Assembly (NCBI RefSeq): GCF_002951615.1
Contig: NZ_CP019062.1
Span: 1,178,001-1,242,000, forward strand
DNA from: Rahnella sikkimica
GTDB lineage: Bacteria > Pseudomonadota > Gammaproteobacteria > Enterobacterales > Enterobacteriaceae
Length of the DNA stretch: 64,000 bases
Direction: 5' to 3'
Numbering within the stretch: the first letter of the stretch is position 1; every line of letters starts with the position of its first letter. This document shows, in pieces, positions 1-15,000 of this stretch. The notes under the pieces are model-generated. The model did no database searches, was not told the origin of the DNA, and saw nothing but the letters and a program-made list of their open reading frames with translations. The position numbers were made by a program, and so were the translations under genes.

Positions 1-3000
1 TTGATACGGCGGGCAATACCGTCACTTCAACTTCCACCCTGAATGTTGATACCCAGCCTCCTTCGCTGACTATCGGCACGCTGGCGGGCGATAACGTTCT
101 TAATGCGGCCGAAGCGGGCGCAGACGTTGTGCTGAGCGGCACGTCAACGGCGCAAGCGGGTCAGGTCGTCACCATTACCCTGAACGGCCAGACCTACAGC
201 GCCACCGTCGGCGCAGACGGCAACTGGTCAGTGAACGTACCCGGGGCACAGGCAGGCGCACTGCAGGACGGGAATGTCACCGTCAGCGCGTCAGTCAGTG
301 ATGCAGCAGGTAACAGCACGTCCACCACGCAGAATTTACTTGTCGATACCACGGTTCCGGTGATCACCATCAACACCATTGCCGGGGACAATATCCTTAA
401 CAGCGCCGAGCAGACGCAGGCGCAAATCGTCAGCGGCACCAGCACCGGCGCAGAAGCGGGCGATACAGTCACGCTGATCGTCAACGGCCAGACTTACACC
501 ACAACGCTGGCGGCGGATGGCTCATGGAGCATCGGTTTACCGGCGTCCGTGTTCAGCGCCGTGGCCGATGGCAGTTACCCGATCAGCGTCAGTATTACCG
601 ATAAAGCGGGCAATACCGGCTCGCAGAATACTGCCGTACTGGTGTCTTCAGAAACCCCTGAACTGGCGATCAATACCGTTGCGCTTGACGATGTGATTAA
701 CGCCATTGGGAAAGGCGACGCGCTGATCATCACCGGCACCAGCAACAGCGCCGACGGCACGCCGGTCAGCCTGACGCTCAACGGTGTGACTTACTCCGGC
801 ACCATCAGCGGCGGAAACTGGTCCGTGACCGTACCGGCCTCCGATGTTTCAAAACTGGGTGAAGCGACCTATACGCTTTCCGCCACCAGCACGGACGCCG
901 AGGGTAATACCGGCAACACGACGCACAACGTCCTCGTGGATTCTGCGCTTCCGGTCGTGACTATCGCCGTGACGGCGGGCGACAACATTATTAATGCCAC
1001 TGAAATTGAATCCGCGCAGATTGTCAGCGGGAAAGTCTCGAATGCCGCAGCCGGTGATGTTGTCACGGTTACCGTGGGTGGTCATTCCTACACGACTACG
1101 GTTCAGAATGACCTGAGCTGGAGCGTCAGCGTGCCTTCGGCTGACCTGAAAGGCTTTGGCGACGGCGACCTGAATATCACGGCCAGCGTCACCAATCAGA
1201 ATGGCAATACCGGCACCGGTGAGCGCGAAATCAACATCGACGCCGGTCTGCCGGGTCTGCGCATCGACACCGTTGCGGGCGACGATATCGTCAACAGCAT
1301 TGAAATTAATCAAAACCAGATCATCAGCGGCACCAGCTCGGATATCGCGGCGGGCAGCAGTGTCACCGTAACGGTGAACGGAATTGATTACCAGGCAACC
1401 GTCGGCGCGAACGGCGCATGGTCTGCGGCCGTTCCGGCGGCGGATGTGGCGAACTGGCCAGCGGGTCAGTTAGCGATCAGCGTGACCGGCTCTGATGTGT
1501 CGGGCAACAGCGTAACGATCTCCAATAACGTGACCGTGGATCTGAGCAGCGTGGCGATTTCGGTCGATACCATCGCGGCAGACGACATCATTAATGCCGC
1601 TGAAAAAGCGGCAGATCTCACCTTGACCGGCACCACGAACAACGTGGAAGCAGGCCAGACCGTGACCGTGAACTTCGCAGGCCACAATTACACCGCACAG
1701 GTTCAGGCCGACGGCAGCTGGAGCGTCACCGTTCCGGCGGGCGACATGACTTCGCTGAAAGACGGCGACGTAACCGCAACCGTCAGTGTCACCAATGTGG
1801 CAGGCAACAGCGCGAGCGCGGCGAATACCGCGGAAGTCGACGCGTCTGCGCCAACGCTGACCCTCAACGTGATTGCCGGTGACAATGTGCTGAACAGCGC
1901 GGAAGCGGGCGCGGACGTTGTGCTGAGCGGCACGTCGACTGCCGAAGCGGGTCAGACGGTGACGATTACACTCAACGGCCAGACCTACACCGCGACCGTT
2001 GAGGCGGACGGCACCTGGAGCACCTCCGTTCCGGCAGCCGACGCGGCAGCAATGGCTGACGGCACCTATCCGGTCAGTGCGGTTGTCACCGATATCGCAG
2101 GCAACGGCGCAAGCGCCAGCGGTTCTTTGCTGGTGGATGTGACTGCGCCAACGCTGACCATCAACACCATTTCCGGCGACGACATTATTAACGCGCAGGA
2201 ACATCAGCAGAACCTGATGGTCTCCGGCAGCAGCACCAGCGTGCCTGCGGGCGGGCTGGTGACGGTCGAAATCAACGGCGCAACGTACACCGCAGTAGTC
2301 GACGCACAGGGCAACTGGAGCACCGGCGTTCCGGCGTCAGCGGTCAGTGCGATGACCGACGGTAGCTACACCGTCACAGCCAGCGTGAAAGACGCGGCGG
2401 GCAACGATGGCGCGGCGTCGCACGCGGTTACCGTGGACACCGTTTCTCCGGTGCTGAGCATCAACACCGTGGCGGCAGACGACGTCATTAACGCCGTCGA
2501 AAAAGGCGAAGCACTGACCGTCAGCGGCACCAGCGACGGCGCGGACGGCACCACCGTCACGTTGAACTTCAACGGCCAGAACTACACCGCAACCGTATCC
2601 AACGGCGCATGGACGCTGAACGTTCCGGCTGCCGATGTCGCAAAACTCGGCGAAGCGGATTACACACTGACCGCCAGCAGCACCGACGCGGCGGGTAATA
2701 CCGGCAACACCACGCATGTGGTGCTGGTGGACAGTTCACTGCCGACCGTGAGCATCAATCCGGTGGCGACCGATAACGTCATCAACGCGGCCGAAATCAA
2801 CGCGGATCAGCTGATCGGTGGCAAGGTGACCAATGCGGCGGCAGGCGACGTTGTCACCATCACGCTCGGCGGCAAGTCTTATACGGCAACGGTTCAGGAT
2901 GACCTGAGCTGGAGCGTCAGCGTGCCTTCGGCTGATCTGAAAGGCTTTGGCGACGGCGATTTGACCGTCAGCGCTTCTGTTACCAATCAGCACGGCAACA

Positions 3001-6000
3001 CCAACAGCAGCGAGCGCGAAATCAACATCGACGCCGGTCTGCCGGGTCTGCGCATCGATACGGTTGCAGGCGACGATATCGTCAACAGCATTGAAATTAA
3101 TCAAAACCAGATCATCAGCGGCACCAGCTCGGACATCGCGGCGGGCAGCAGCGTCACCGTGACGGTGAACGGAATTGATTACCAGGCAACGGTCGGCGCG
3201 AACGGCGCATGGTCTGCGGCCGTTCCGGCGGCGGATGTGGCGAACTGGCCAGCGGGTCAGTTAGCGATCAGCGTCACCGGCTCTGATGTATCGGGCAATA
3301 CCGTCACCATTTCCAACAACGTGACCGTCGATCTGAGCAGCGTGGCGATTTCGGTCGATACCATCGCGGCAGACGACATCATTAACGCAGCGGAAAAAGC
3401 GGCAGATCTCACCCTGACCGGCACCACGCAAAACGTGGAAGCAGGCCAGACCGTGACCGTGAACTTCGCGGGCCACAATTACACCGCACAGGTTCAGGCC
3501 GACGGCAGCTGGAGCGTCACCGTTCCGGCGGGCGACATGACGTCCCTGAAAGACGGCGACGTGACCGCAACCGCGAGTGTCACGAACGTGGCAGGCAACA
3601 GCGCGAGCGCGGCAAACACCGCAGAAATCGATGCGTCTGCGCCAGTGCTGACCATAAATGTGATCGCCGGTGACAACGTGCTGAACAGCGCGGAAGCGGG
3701 TGCGGACGTTGTGCTGAGCGGCACGTCTACCGCCGAAGCGGGTCAGGTTGTCACGATCACGCTGAACGGCCAGACCTACACCGCGACCGTGGCGGCGGAC
3801 GGTACCTGGAGCACGGCCGTTCCGGCGGCAGATGCGGCGGCAATCGCTGACGGCACCTATTCCGTGAGCGCAACGGTGACTGACATTGCCGGTAACGGCG
3901 CAAGCGCGACCGGCTCATTGCTGGTTGACGTCACCGCGCCAACGCTGACCATTAACACGATTTCCGGCGACGACATTATCAACGCGCAGGAGCTTCAGCA
4001 GAACCTGATGATCTCCGGCAGCAGCACCGGCGTGCCTGCGGGCGGGCTGGTGACGGTTGAAATCAACGGCGCAACGTACACCGCAGTGGTCGACGCACAG
4101 GGCAACTGGAGCACCGGCGTTCCGGCGTCTGCGGTCAGCACACTGACCGACGGTAGCTACACCGTCACAGCCAGCGTAAAAGACGCGGCGGGCAACGACG
4201 GCGCGGCGTCTCACGCCATTACCGTCGATACCGTTTCTCCGGTGCTGAGCATCAATACCGTGGCGGCAGACGACGTGATCAACGCCGTCGAAAAAGGCGA
4301 AGCGCTGACCGTCAGCGGCACCTCGGATGGCGCTGACGGCACCACCGTTACCCTGAACTTCAACGGTCAGAACTACACCGCAACCGTATCCAACGGCGCA
4401 TGGACGCTGAACGTTCCGGCTGCCGATGTCGCAAAACTCGGCGAAGCGGATTACACACTGACCGCCAGCAGCACCGACGCGGCGGGTAACACCGGCAACA
4501 CCACGCATGTGGTGCTGGTGGACAGTTCACTGCCGACCGTGAGCATCAATCCGGTGGCGACCGATAACATCATCAACGCAACGGAAATTAACGCGGATCA
4601 GATGATCAGCGGCAAGGTCACCAATGCGGCAGCAGGCGACGTTGTCACCATTACGCTCGGCGGCAAGTCATACACCGCCACGGTTCAGGGCGACCTGAGC
4701 TGGAGCGTGAGCGTGCCTTCGGCCGACCTGAAAGGCTTCGGCGACGGCGACCTGAATATCACGGCCAGCGTCACCAATCAGAATGGCAATACCGGCACCG
4801 GTGAGCGCGAAATCAACATCGATGCTGGTCTGCCGGGTCTGCGCATCGACACGGTGGCGGGCGACGACATCGTCAACAGCATTGAAATTAATCAAAACCA
4901 GATCATCAGCGGCACCAGCTCGGATATCGCGGCAGGCAGCAGCGTGACTGTCACCGTTAACGGCATCGATTATCAGGCTACCGTTGGCGCAAACGGCGCA
5001 TGGTCCGCGGCCGTTCCGGCGGCTGACGTGGCGAACTGGCCAGCGGGTCAGTTAGCGATCAGCGTGACCGGCTCCGACGTATCCGGCAACAGCGTGACGA
5101 TCTCCAACAACGTGACCGTCGATCTGAGCAGCGTGGCGATCTCCGTGGATACCATCGCGGCAGACGACATCATTAATGCGGCAGAAAAAGCGGCAGATCT
5201 GACGCTGACCGGCACCACGCAGAACGTGGAAGCAGGCCAGACCGTGACCGTGAACTTCGCGGGTCACAATTACACCGCACAGGTTCAGGCTGACGGCAGC
5301 TGGAGCGTCACCGTTCCGGCGGGCGACATGACGTCCCTGAAAGACGGCGACGTGACCGCAACCGCGAGTGTCACGAACGTGGCAGGCAACAGCGCGAGCG
5401 CGGCAAATACGGCGGAAGTGGATGCGTCTGCACCGGTCGTGACGATCAATAGCATCAGCGCAGGCGACGTGCTGAGCGCGGTTAATGCCGGTACAGATGT
5501 TGTGCTGAGCGGCACATCAACGGCGCAGGCGGGCCAGACGGTGACCATCGTGATGGGCAGCGAGACGTTCACCGCCACTGTGGCGGCGGACGGCACCTGG
5601 ACCACCAGCGTCGCGAACACCGTATTCTCCGGTCTGAATGACGGTTCTTACACACTGACCGCCAGCGTTACCGATATTGCAGGCAACCCGGCGACGGCGA
5701 CCGGCACTGCGCAAGTTGATCAGACCGCGCCTGTCGTCACCGTCAACGTGGTGGCGGGCGATAACGTCATTAACAGCACCGAACACGGGCAGGCGCAGGT
5801 GATCAGCGGCACCGTCACCGGCGTGGACACCGGCACTGTCGTGACCGTGACCCTTAATGGCGTGAATTATTCCGCTATCAGCGATGCCAGCGGCAAGTGG
5901 AGCATCGGCGTTCCGGCTGACGTGGTCAGCGGTCTGACGGACGGCAGCTACACCGTTGCCGCCTCGGTTACCGATCTGGCCGGAAATACCGGTTCTGCGA

Positions 6001-9000
6001 GCCAGAATGTTGTGGTCAATACCACCGCACCTGTCTTTGTTATCAATGACATGGCGGGCGGCGATAACGTACTGAATGCCACCGAAGCCCTGACCACGCT
6101 GACCGTTACAGGTACGGTGACCGGGCTTGCGGACGGCGCGCAGGTGATTGTGACGCTGAACGGCCTGAACTATACGGGCACCGTCAACGGCGGCGTGTGG
6201 AGTGCCGATATTCCGGCCAGCGCGCTGGCGAATCTGGGGCAGGCGCTTTATCAGGTCAGCGTCAGCGGCACCGACGTGAATGGCAACACCGGCTCTGTGT
6301 CTAAAGGGCTGCAAACGGCTTCTGATAATCCTTCCGTCACCATCAATACGGTAGCGGGCGATGACGTGATTAATGCGACCGAAGTGACGCAGGATCAGGT
6401 GATCAGCGGTTCCGTCACGCATGCAGAAGCCGGCCAGACGGTCACCGTGACCGTCGGCGGGAAAACCTATACGGCGCAAGTGCAGAGCGATTTTACCTGG
6501 AGCATTACCGTTCCTGCGGCCGATCTTGCCGCGATGGGCGACGGCAGCCTGAACATTTCCGCTAGCGTCACTAACGTGAGCGGTAATGAAGGTTCCGGCG
6601 ATCGCAATATCGCGATCGATGCAGCGCTTCCGGGTCTGCGTATCGGCACGATTGCGGGCGACGATATCGTCAACAGCATTGAAATTAATCAGAACCAGAT
6701 CATCAGCGGCACCAGCAACGGGCTGGCGGCGGGCAGCAGTGTCACCGTGACGGTGAACGGAATTGATTATCAGGCGACCGTCGGCGTGAACGGCAACTGG
6801 TCTGCGCCGGTTCCGGCAGCGGACGTGGCGAACTGGCCTGCCGGTGAGCTGGCCATTTCCGTCACCGGCGTCAGCCAGGCCGGGAACAGCGTGACAATCA
6901 GCAACACCATCACGGTGGATCTGAGCAGTGTCAGCATTGCTATCGACGCGGTGTCTGCGGACAACATGCTGAATGCGGCCGAGAAAGCGGCGGATCTGAC
7001 CCTGAGCGGCACCACGCAAAACGTGGAAGCCGGGCAGAATGTGACGGTGATTTTCGCCGGTCACCGCTACACCGCGCAGGTACAGACTGACGGCTCCTGG
7101 AGCCTGAGAGTTCCGGCTGCGGACATGACTAACCTGAAAGACGGCGACACGTCCGTGAGCGTCAGCGTGACCAACACGGCGGGTAACAGCGCCAGTGCTG
7201 CGCAGGATGTGACGGTCGATACCCTTGCGCCGACGATCACGATGAACACTATTGCCGGTGACAACGTGCTGAACAGCGCGGAAGCGGGCGCGGACGTTGT
7301 CCTGAGCGGCACGTCTACCGCTGAAGCGGGTCAGACGGTCACGATTACACTCAACGGCCAGACCTACACCGCGACCGTTGCGGCAGACGGCACCTGGAGC
7401 ACGGCGGTTCCGGCAGCAGATGCGAAAGCAATGGCTGACGGCACCTATTCGGTCAGTGCAGTTGTCAGCGATATCGCAGGCAACGGTGCGACCGCGACCG
7501 GCTCATTGCTGGTGGATGTCACCGCCCCGACGCTGACCATCAACACTATTTCCGGCGACGATATTATTAACGCGCAGGAGCTTCAGCAGAACCTGATGAT
7601 CTCCGGCAGCAGCACCGGCGTTCCGGCGGGTGGTCTGGTGACGATTGAGATCGACGGCAAGACCTACACGGCGGCGGTGGATGCTCAGGGCAACTGGAGC
7701 ACTGGCATTCCGGCGTCTGCGGTCAGCACAATGACCGACGGCGGTTACACTGTCACGGCGACCGTGAAAGATGCCGCGGGCAATGACGGCGCAGCGACAC
7801 ATGCGGTGACCGTCGATACTGTTTCTCCGGTGCTGACGATTAACACCGCCGCCGCGGATGACGTGATCAACGCCGTCGAAAAAGGCGAAGCACTGACCGT
7901 CAGCGGTACCAGCAATGGTGCGGACGGCACGGTGGTTACCCTGAACTTCAACGGCCAGAACTACACCGCAACCGTCACTAACGGCGCATGGACGCTGAAC
8001 GTTCCGGCCGCAGACGTCGCAAAACTGGGCGAAGCGGATTACACCCTGACCGCCAGCAGCACCGACGCGGCGGGTAATACCGGTAATGCAACGCACGTTG
8101 TGCTGGTCGACAGCTCGCTGCCTTCCGTGAGCATCAGCCCTGTGGCGACCGATAACGTCATCAACGCGACGGAAATCAACGCGGATCAGCTGATCGGCGG
8201 CAAGGTGACCAATGCTGCGGCAGGTGACGTTGTCACCATTACGCTCGGCGGGAAAACCTACACTGCCACGGTTCTGGGCGATCTGAGCTGGAGCGTGAGC
8301 GTGCCTTCGGCTGACCTGAAAGGCTTCGGCGACGGCGATCTGACCGTCAGCGCTTCTGTTACCAATCAGCACGGCAACACCAACAGCAGCGAGCGCGAAA
8401 TTGCCATCGACGCCGGTCTGCCGGGTCTGCGCATCGACACTGTTGCAGGCGACGACATCGTCAACAGCATTGAAATTAATCAAAACCAGATCATCAGCGG
8501 CACCAGCACGGATATCGCGGCGGGCAGCAGCGTAACCGTGACCGTTAACGGCGTGGCTTACCAGGCGACCGTTGGTGCAAACGGCGCATGGTCCGCGGCC
8601 GTTCCGGCAGCGGATGTGGCGAACTGGCCAGCGGGTCAGTTAGCGATCAGCGTCACCGGCTCTGACGTATCGGGCAACAGCGTAACGATCTCCAATAACG
8701 TGACCGTTGATCTGAGCAGCGTGGCGATCTCCGTCGATACCATCGCGGCGGACGACATCATTAATGCAGCCGAAAAAGCGGCGGATCTCACCCTGACCGG
8801 CACCACGAACAACGTGGAAGCAGGCCAGACCGTGACCGTGAACTTTGCGGGTCACAATTACACCGCACAGGTTCAGGCAGACGGCAGCTGGAGCGTCAAA
8901 GTTCCGGCGGGCGATATGACTGGCCTGAAAGACGGCGACGTGACGGCAACTGCCAGCGTGACTAACGTGGCAGGCAACAGCGCGAGCGCGGCGAATACGG

Positions 9001-12000
9001 CGGAAGTCGATGCGTCTGCGCCAGCGCTGACCCTCAACGTGATCGCCGGTGATAACGTGCTGAACAGCGCGGAAGCGGCGGCAAACGTTGTGCTGAGCGG
9101 GACGTCGACTGCCGAAGCGGGTCAGATTGTGACGATTACGCTGAACGGCCAGACCTACACCGCAACAGTCGCGGCGGACGGCACCTGGAGTACGTCCGTT
9201 CCGGCGGCCGTGGCTTCGGCTCTGGCGGACGGCACCTACGCGATCAGTGCAACCGTTACTGATATTGCTGGCAACGGTGCCAGCGCCAGCGGTTCGCTGC
9301 TGGTGGATGTCACCGCGCCTGTTGTTACGGTTAACACCGTGGCGGGCGACGATGTGCTGAACACCGCAGAACACGGGCAGGCGCAGGTGATTACCGGCGG
9401 CAGCACCGGCACCGTGCCGGGCAACGTGGTGACGCTGGTGATTGACGGCCATACCTACAGCACCGTCGTGGATGCCAGCGGCAACTGGAGCATCGGCGTT
9501 CCGGTCAGCGTGATTCAGGGTCTGGCGTCTGGTGACACCACGTTTGCGGTCAGCATTACCGACAGCGCGGGCAACACCGGCAGCCGCGATCACGTGATCA
9601 CCGTGAACACCAACGCGGTCAGCCTGAGCATCGACACGATTGCGCAGGACGACATCATCAATGCGGCGGAAAAAGGCACCAGCCTGACGATTACCGGCGG
9701 CAGCGATATGCTGGTTTCCGGTACCGAAGTGACCGTGATGCTGAACGGGAAAAGCTACACCGCGAGTGTGGATGCCACCGGCCACTGGACGCTGAGCGTT
9801 CCGGCAGCCGATATGGCGGCCATCACCGACGGCAATTACAGCGTCACGGCCAGCGCCAGCGATGCGACCGGCAATCCGGCCAATGCCACGCACAACGTGG
9901 TGGTCGATACCACGCCACCAGCGCTGCTGATTAACCCGGTGACGGCCAGCGGGATGTTAAACGCGGTCGAACTCGGCCAGCCGCTGACACTCAGCGGGAC
10001 GTCCACGGCGCAGGCCGGTCAGACGGTCACCGTGACGTTCAACAATGAAACGTACACCACTACCGTGAATGCCAATGGCACCTGGTCGGTGAATATCCCT
10101 GCGGTGGACGTTGCCGCGCTGCCGGACGGTTCGCTGCCGGTCAGCGCCAGCGTCAACGACGTGGCGGGAAATCCGGCGTCAGCCAGCACCTCTGTTCTGG
10201 TCGATACCGTGGCACCGATGCTGACCATCAGCACCATTGCCGGTGATGACGTTATCAACACCACCGAGCAGCTGGCGGGTCAGACCCTCAGCGGCACAAC
10301 AACAGCGGAAGCGGGCCAGGTTGTCACCGTGACGTTCAACAATCGCGAATACCACGCGACCGTGACGTCCACCGGCACCTGGAGCGTGAACGTTCCTGCG
10401 GCTGATTTTAACGGCGCGACCGACGGCAGTTACACCGTCAGCGCCAGCGTCAGCGATGTGGCGGGGAACCCGGTAACGGGCAGTTCGGTGGTCACGCTGA
10501 ACGGTGCAGTGCCGGAAATCACCATCAACACCTTCGCAGCGGACGATGTGGTTAACGCCGCAGAACACGGCACGTCGCTGGCGGTTACCGGAACCTCGAC
10601 GGCTCCGGCCGGTTCAACGGTGACGGTGACCCTCAACGGTCAGAGCTATACCGCACAGGTTCAGAATGACCAGAGCTGGACGCTGAACCTGAGCGCCAAT
10701 GCGGTGAGCGCGCTGGTGGATGGCGATAACTATGCCATCACGGCGTCGGTGACCAACAGCATCGGCAATACCGGCACGGCGATGCATGAGATTGCGGTCG
10801 ATACCTCAGCGCCGTCCATGACCATCACCATTGATTCGGTGAGCGATGACACGGGCCGCAGCAACAGTGATTTCGTGACCAGCGACACCACGATCACGCT
10901 CCACGGCTCGCTTTCTGCGGCACTGGGTAATGACGAGTCTGCGCAAATCAGCCTGGACGGCGGGTTGACCTGGGTCACGCTGACCGTGACCGGCACCACC
11001 TGGAACTATGCGCAGGGAAGCGCGCTGACAGACGGCAGTTACAGCTACACCGTGCGGGTGATTGATGCCGCGGGTAACGTCGGGTCTTCCGCGTCGCAGA
11101 CGGTGGTGATTGACACCGTGGCACCAAACGCCAGCCAGTCCATCAGTATCGATGCGATTTCGCAGGATACCGGCCTGAGCAGCACTGACTTTATTACCAG
11201 CGACACCACGCTCAACCTGCGCGGTACGTTGGGCGCGGCGCTGGGTGCGGATGAATATGCGCAAATCAGTCTCGACGGTGGCAACACCTGGGCTGACGTG
11301 AGCATCAGCGGGCTGACCTGGACGTATATCGACGGTCGCACGCTGACCGACGGGGATTACAACTACCAGGTGCGCGTGGTCGATCTGGCCGGAAACGTCG
11401 GGGCGACGGCAAGTCAGGTGGTTACCGTGGATACCACCGCACCGGACAGCAGCAAAACCATCAGCATTGATGCGATCAGCACCGATACCGGTCTGAGCAG
11501 CAGTGACTTTATCACCAGCGATACCTCGCTGACCGTCACCGGTACGCTGGGTAAAACGCTGGCCGCCGATGAAGTGGTGCAGGTAAGCGTTGACGGCGGT
11601 CTGACGTGGGCGAATGCGACCACAATCGGCACCGGCTGGACATTTGCCGATGGCCGCACGCTGACCGACGGGGATTACACCTACAACGTCCGCGTGGTGG
11701 ATACCGCCGGGAACGTCGGCAATGTGACCTCGAAAGTGGTCACCGTCGATACCGTTGCGCCGGACAGCAGCAAAACCGTGACCATCGACAGCATCAGCAC
11801 CGATACCGGTATTTCTGCCAGCGATTTTGTGACCAGCGATACCTCGCTGACCGTCACCGGATCCATCGGTGCGGCGCTGGGCGCAGGCGAAGTGGTGCAG
11901 ATCAGCGTCGATAACGGCGCGACCTGGACCACCGTCTCGCTGTCCGGCAGCACCTGGACATACACCGACGGTCGCACGCTGACCGACGGCCAGACGCTTT

Positions 12001-15000
12001 ATCAGGTTCGCGTGGTGGATCAGGCCGGAAACGTTGGCCAGACCGCGCAGCAGGTGGTGACCATTGACACCACAGCACCGACGCAAACTATCACGATCAG
12101 CGCGATCAGCAACGATACGGGCGATTACGCGAACGACTTCATCACCAGCGATAACACGCTGACGATGTCGGGCACATTGAGCGCGACGCTGGCGACCGAC
12201 GAAAGGGCGCAAATCAGCCTCGACGGCGGTTTCACCTGGAGTGACGTGGTCGTCAACGGGCAACTGTGGAGCTACGACGCAACCGGCACTGTTCTTGCTG
12301 ATGGCAATTACAACGTGCAGGTTCGGGTGATCGATCAGGCCGGTAACACCGGTACCGTCGGCAGCCAGACCGTGGTGATTGATACGCTGAACCCGGAAGC
12401 GGTAGCGAGCATCGTTCAGTATTCCGATGATGAAGGCGACCGTAAAGGATCGTTCGGTTCCGGCACCTACACCGATGAAACCGCACCAACCCTGAGCGGT
12501 ACGCTGAGCAAGGCGCTGGCTGACGGCGAAGTGCTGAAAATCTACCGCAACGGCGTGTTTGTCGGCGTCGCGACGGTGGTCGGTCTGGCCTGGACCTTCT
12601 CCGATTCCGCGCTGGCGGACGGCACTTACGTGTACGTGGCAAGAGCGCAGGATCTGGCAGGAAATACCACGCCATCCGGCGATTTCACCCTGACGGTGGA
12701 TACCTCGATTCCAACCACGATTGCCACCGTGACGGCAGGATCCACTCAGGATACGACACCGATCATCAGCGGAACGTTGTCCGAAGCGCTGGGCGAAGGC
12801 ATGTATGTTCAGGTGGTGGTGAAGGGCGTGACGTACACGTCAGAACCGGGCGGTGCGGTGGTTGTCGATCCGCTGAACCATACCTGGTATTTACAGGTTC
12901 CAGGTGCGCTGGGGCTGGCAAGTTATGATGTTACGGCGCAGGTGCGCAGCAGTGCGGGTAACGGGAATGATGCAGGCATCAGTACCAGCGCCATCATTGT
13001 TTATGCCGAAACCGCCGTGGACACCAGTTGGGCGACGACAGCGGGTTCGACGTCCACCAACGCCATGGCGTTCAGTCTGAACAGCAGCGGTTTATGGAAT
13101 ATTGTCACCGGGATTTCGGACTACACCAGTTCCGGCCTGAACAGCTATGCCGGCACCACGTTAACCAACTCCCGCGGCAACATTGTGGTGAGTTACACGC
13201 TGGCGGATACCGACCGTAACGGTACGTCCGATATTTATGCGACGGAAACTAACTACGGCGGCAGCATTCAGGGTAAATGGACCGCGAACGCAGACGGCAC
13301 GTACACCTACGGCCAGCAGGCGATCGGCACCACCATCTGGTACGGCGGCGTGATTGCCTATGACAAAACCGGCGACGGTTGGGTGGATCTGGCGTACGGC
13401 GATGCCGGGGGTGACTCACGCAGTTATCTGGTGAACAACAACGGCGTTCTGACCGCTGACGGCACCAACGGCGCGGCGGGTCTGGCGGGTGTGACTTACC
13501 GCGAAATCTCCGGCGTGGATATCAACAACGACGGTACGGTCGATATCGTTCAGCACACCAACCGTAATGGCGTCTACGCACTGACGGTGGTGAACAACAA
13601 TGGCACCGGTACGCTGACGGAAACGCAAAGCATCGCTAACGTGTTTGTCCCGAATTCCGCAGACACCACTACCGCAGTGTCGATGACCTGGGCAGATTTC
13701 AACGGCGACGGCCTGATGGACTTGTACATCTCGACGGGGAGGACCTCCGCCGGCGCATACAACTACGGCGGCATGATTTACTACAACAATGGCGCGGGCG
13801 GGTTAAGCACCACACCAACGGCTGTGGAAACGGCAACGACCAGTTCTGCATCGGGCGGATACCTGTCGGCGGCCGTGGACTGGGACGGTGACGGTGATAT
13901 GGACATCATCAAGTTCAGCACTTATTCCACCAGCCAGAAAGCCACGCTGTATCTGAACGACGGCACCGGTAAAGGCTGGACCAGCAGCGCACTGGCCTCT
14001 GCACTGGTCAACGTAACGGGGATTGCCACCCTCGACTACGACTGGAACGGGACGCAGGATCTGCTGGTCTCGCAGGCCAACGGCAAAGTGGTGTACATCG
14101 CCAACAACAGCACCATCGCTGACGGCACGGCGATTCACCTGCGCATTCTCGACGGCGAAGGAATGAACGTGTTCTACGGCAACACCGTGCAGCTGTACAA
14201 CTCAGCCGGTCAGCTGGTGGCGTCGCAGATCATCAACGCCCAGTCGGGTATCGGGATTAACGATGCCTCGGCGCTGGTGAACTTCTACGGCCTGGATCCG
14301 AATGAAACCTATTCGGCGGTGCTGGTGCGCAACATCAACGGCGTGTCGTCCAATGAAACCTGGACTGACCTGACCGCGGGCGACGGCACCACCAGTTACT
14401 CGTTAACGGCGGATGCAGCAACCGGCGGCACCAGCGGCACGATCACCGGTACCGGCTACAACGATACGTTTATCGCGGAAAGCGGCACCTACGTGTACAA
14501 CGGCTCCGGCGGCTGGAGCACCACGTCAGACCATGCGACGTGGAGCGCCACCGGCGGTGAGGACATCGTGGATTACCGTAATGCCACCAGTGGTATCACG
14601 GTGGATCTGAGCAGCAGTAACGCGCAGAACACCGGGTTCAACACGTCAACCTTCAGGAATATCGAAGGGATCGCCGGGTCGAACTTCGACGATACGATCA
14701 CCGGCAGTTCTGGCGATAACGTGTTCAACGGCCGTGGCGGTAACGACACTTTCAACTTAGGCAACGGCGGGCACGACACGCTGCTGTACAAGCTGATTAA
14801 CAGTGCCGACGCCACCGGCGGTAACGGTTCTGACACCATCAACGGCTTTACGGTCGGGACTTGGGAAGGCACGGCGAACTCAGACCGTCTGGATCTGAGC
14901 GAACTGTTGCAGTCGGGCGGTTACACCGGCACCGGTTCAGCAAGCTATGTCAACGGCGTGGCCACGCTGAACGCCTCGGCGGGCAACATCACCGATTATC

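Noticed and set aside
849..12675. Many long ORFs antisense to the adhesin gene (for example 5517-7064 and 8640-9893 on the minus strand).
   Set aside because: They mirror the repeat structure and GC-rich codon use of the real gene, recur with the repeat period and show no protein family features.
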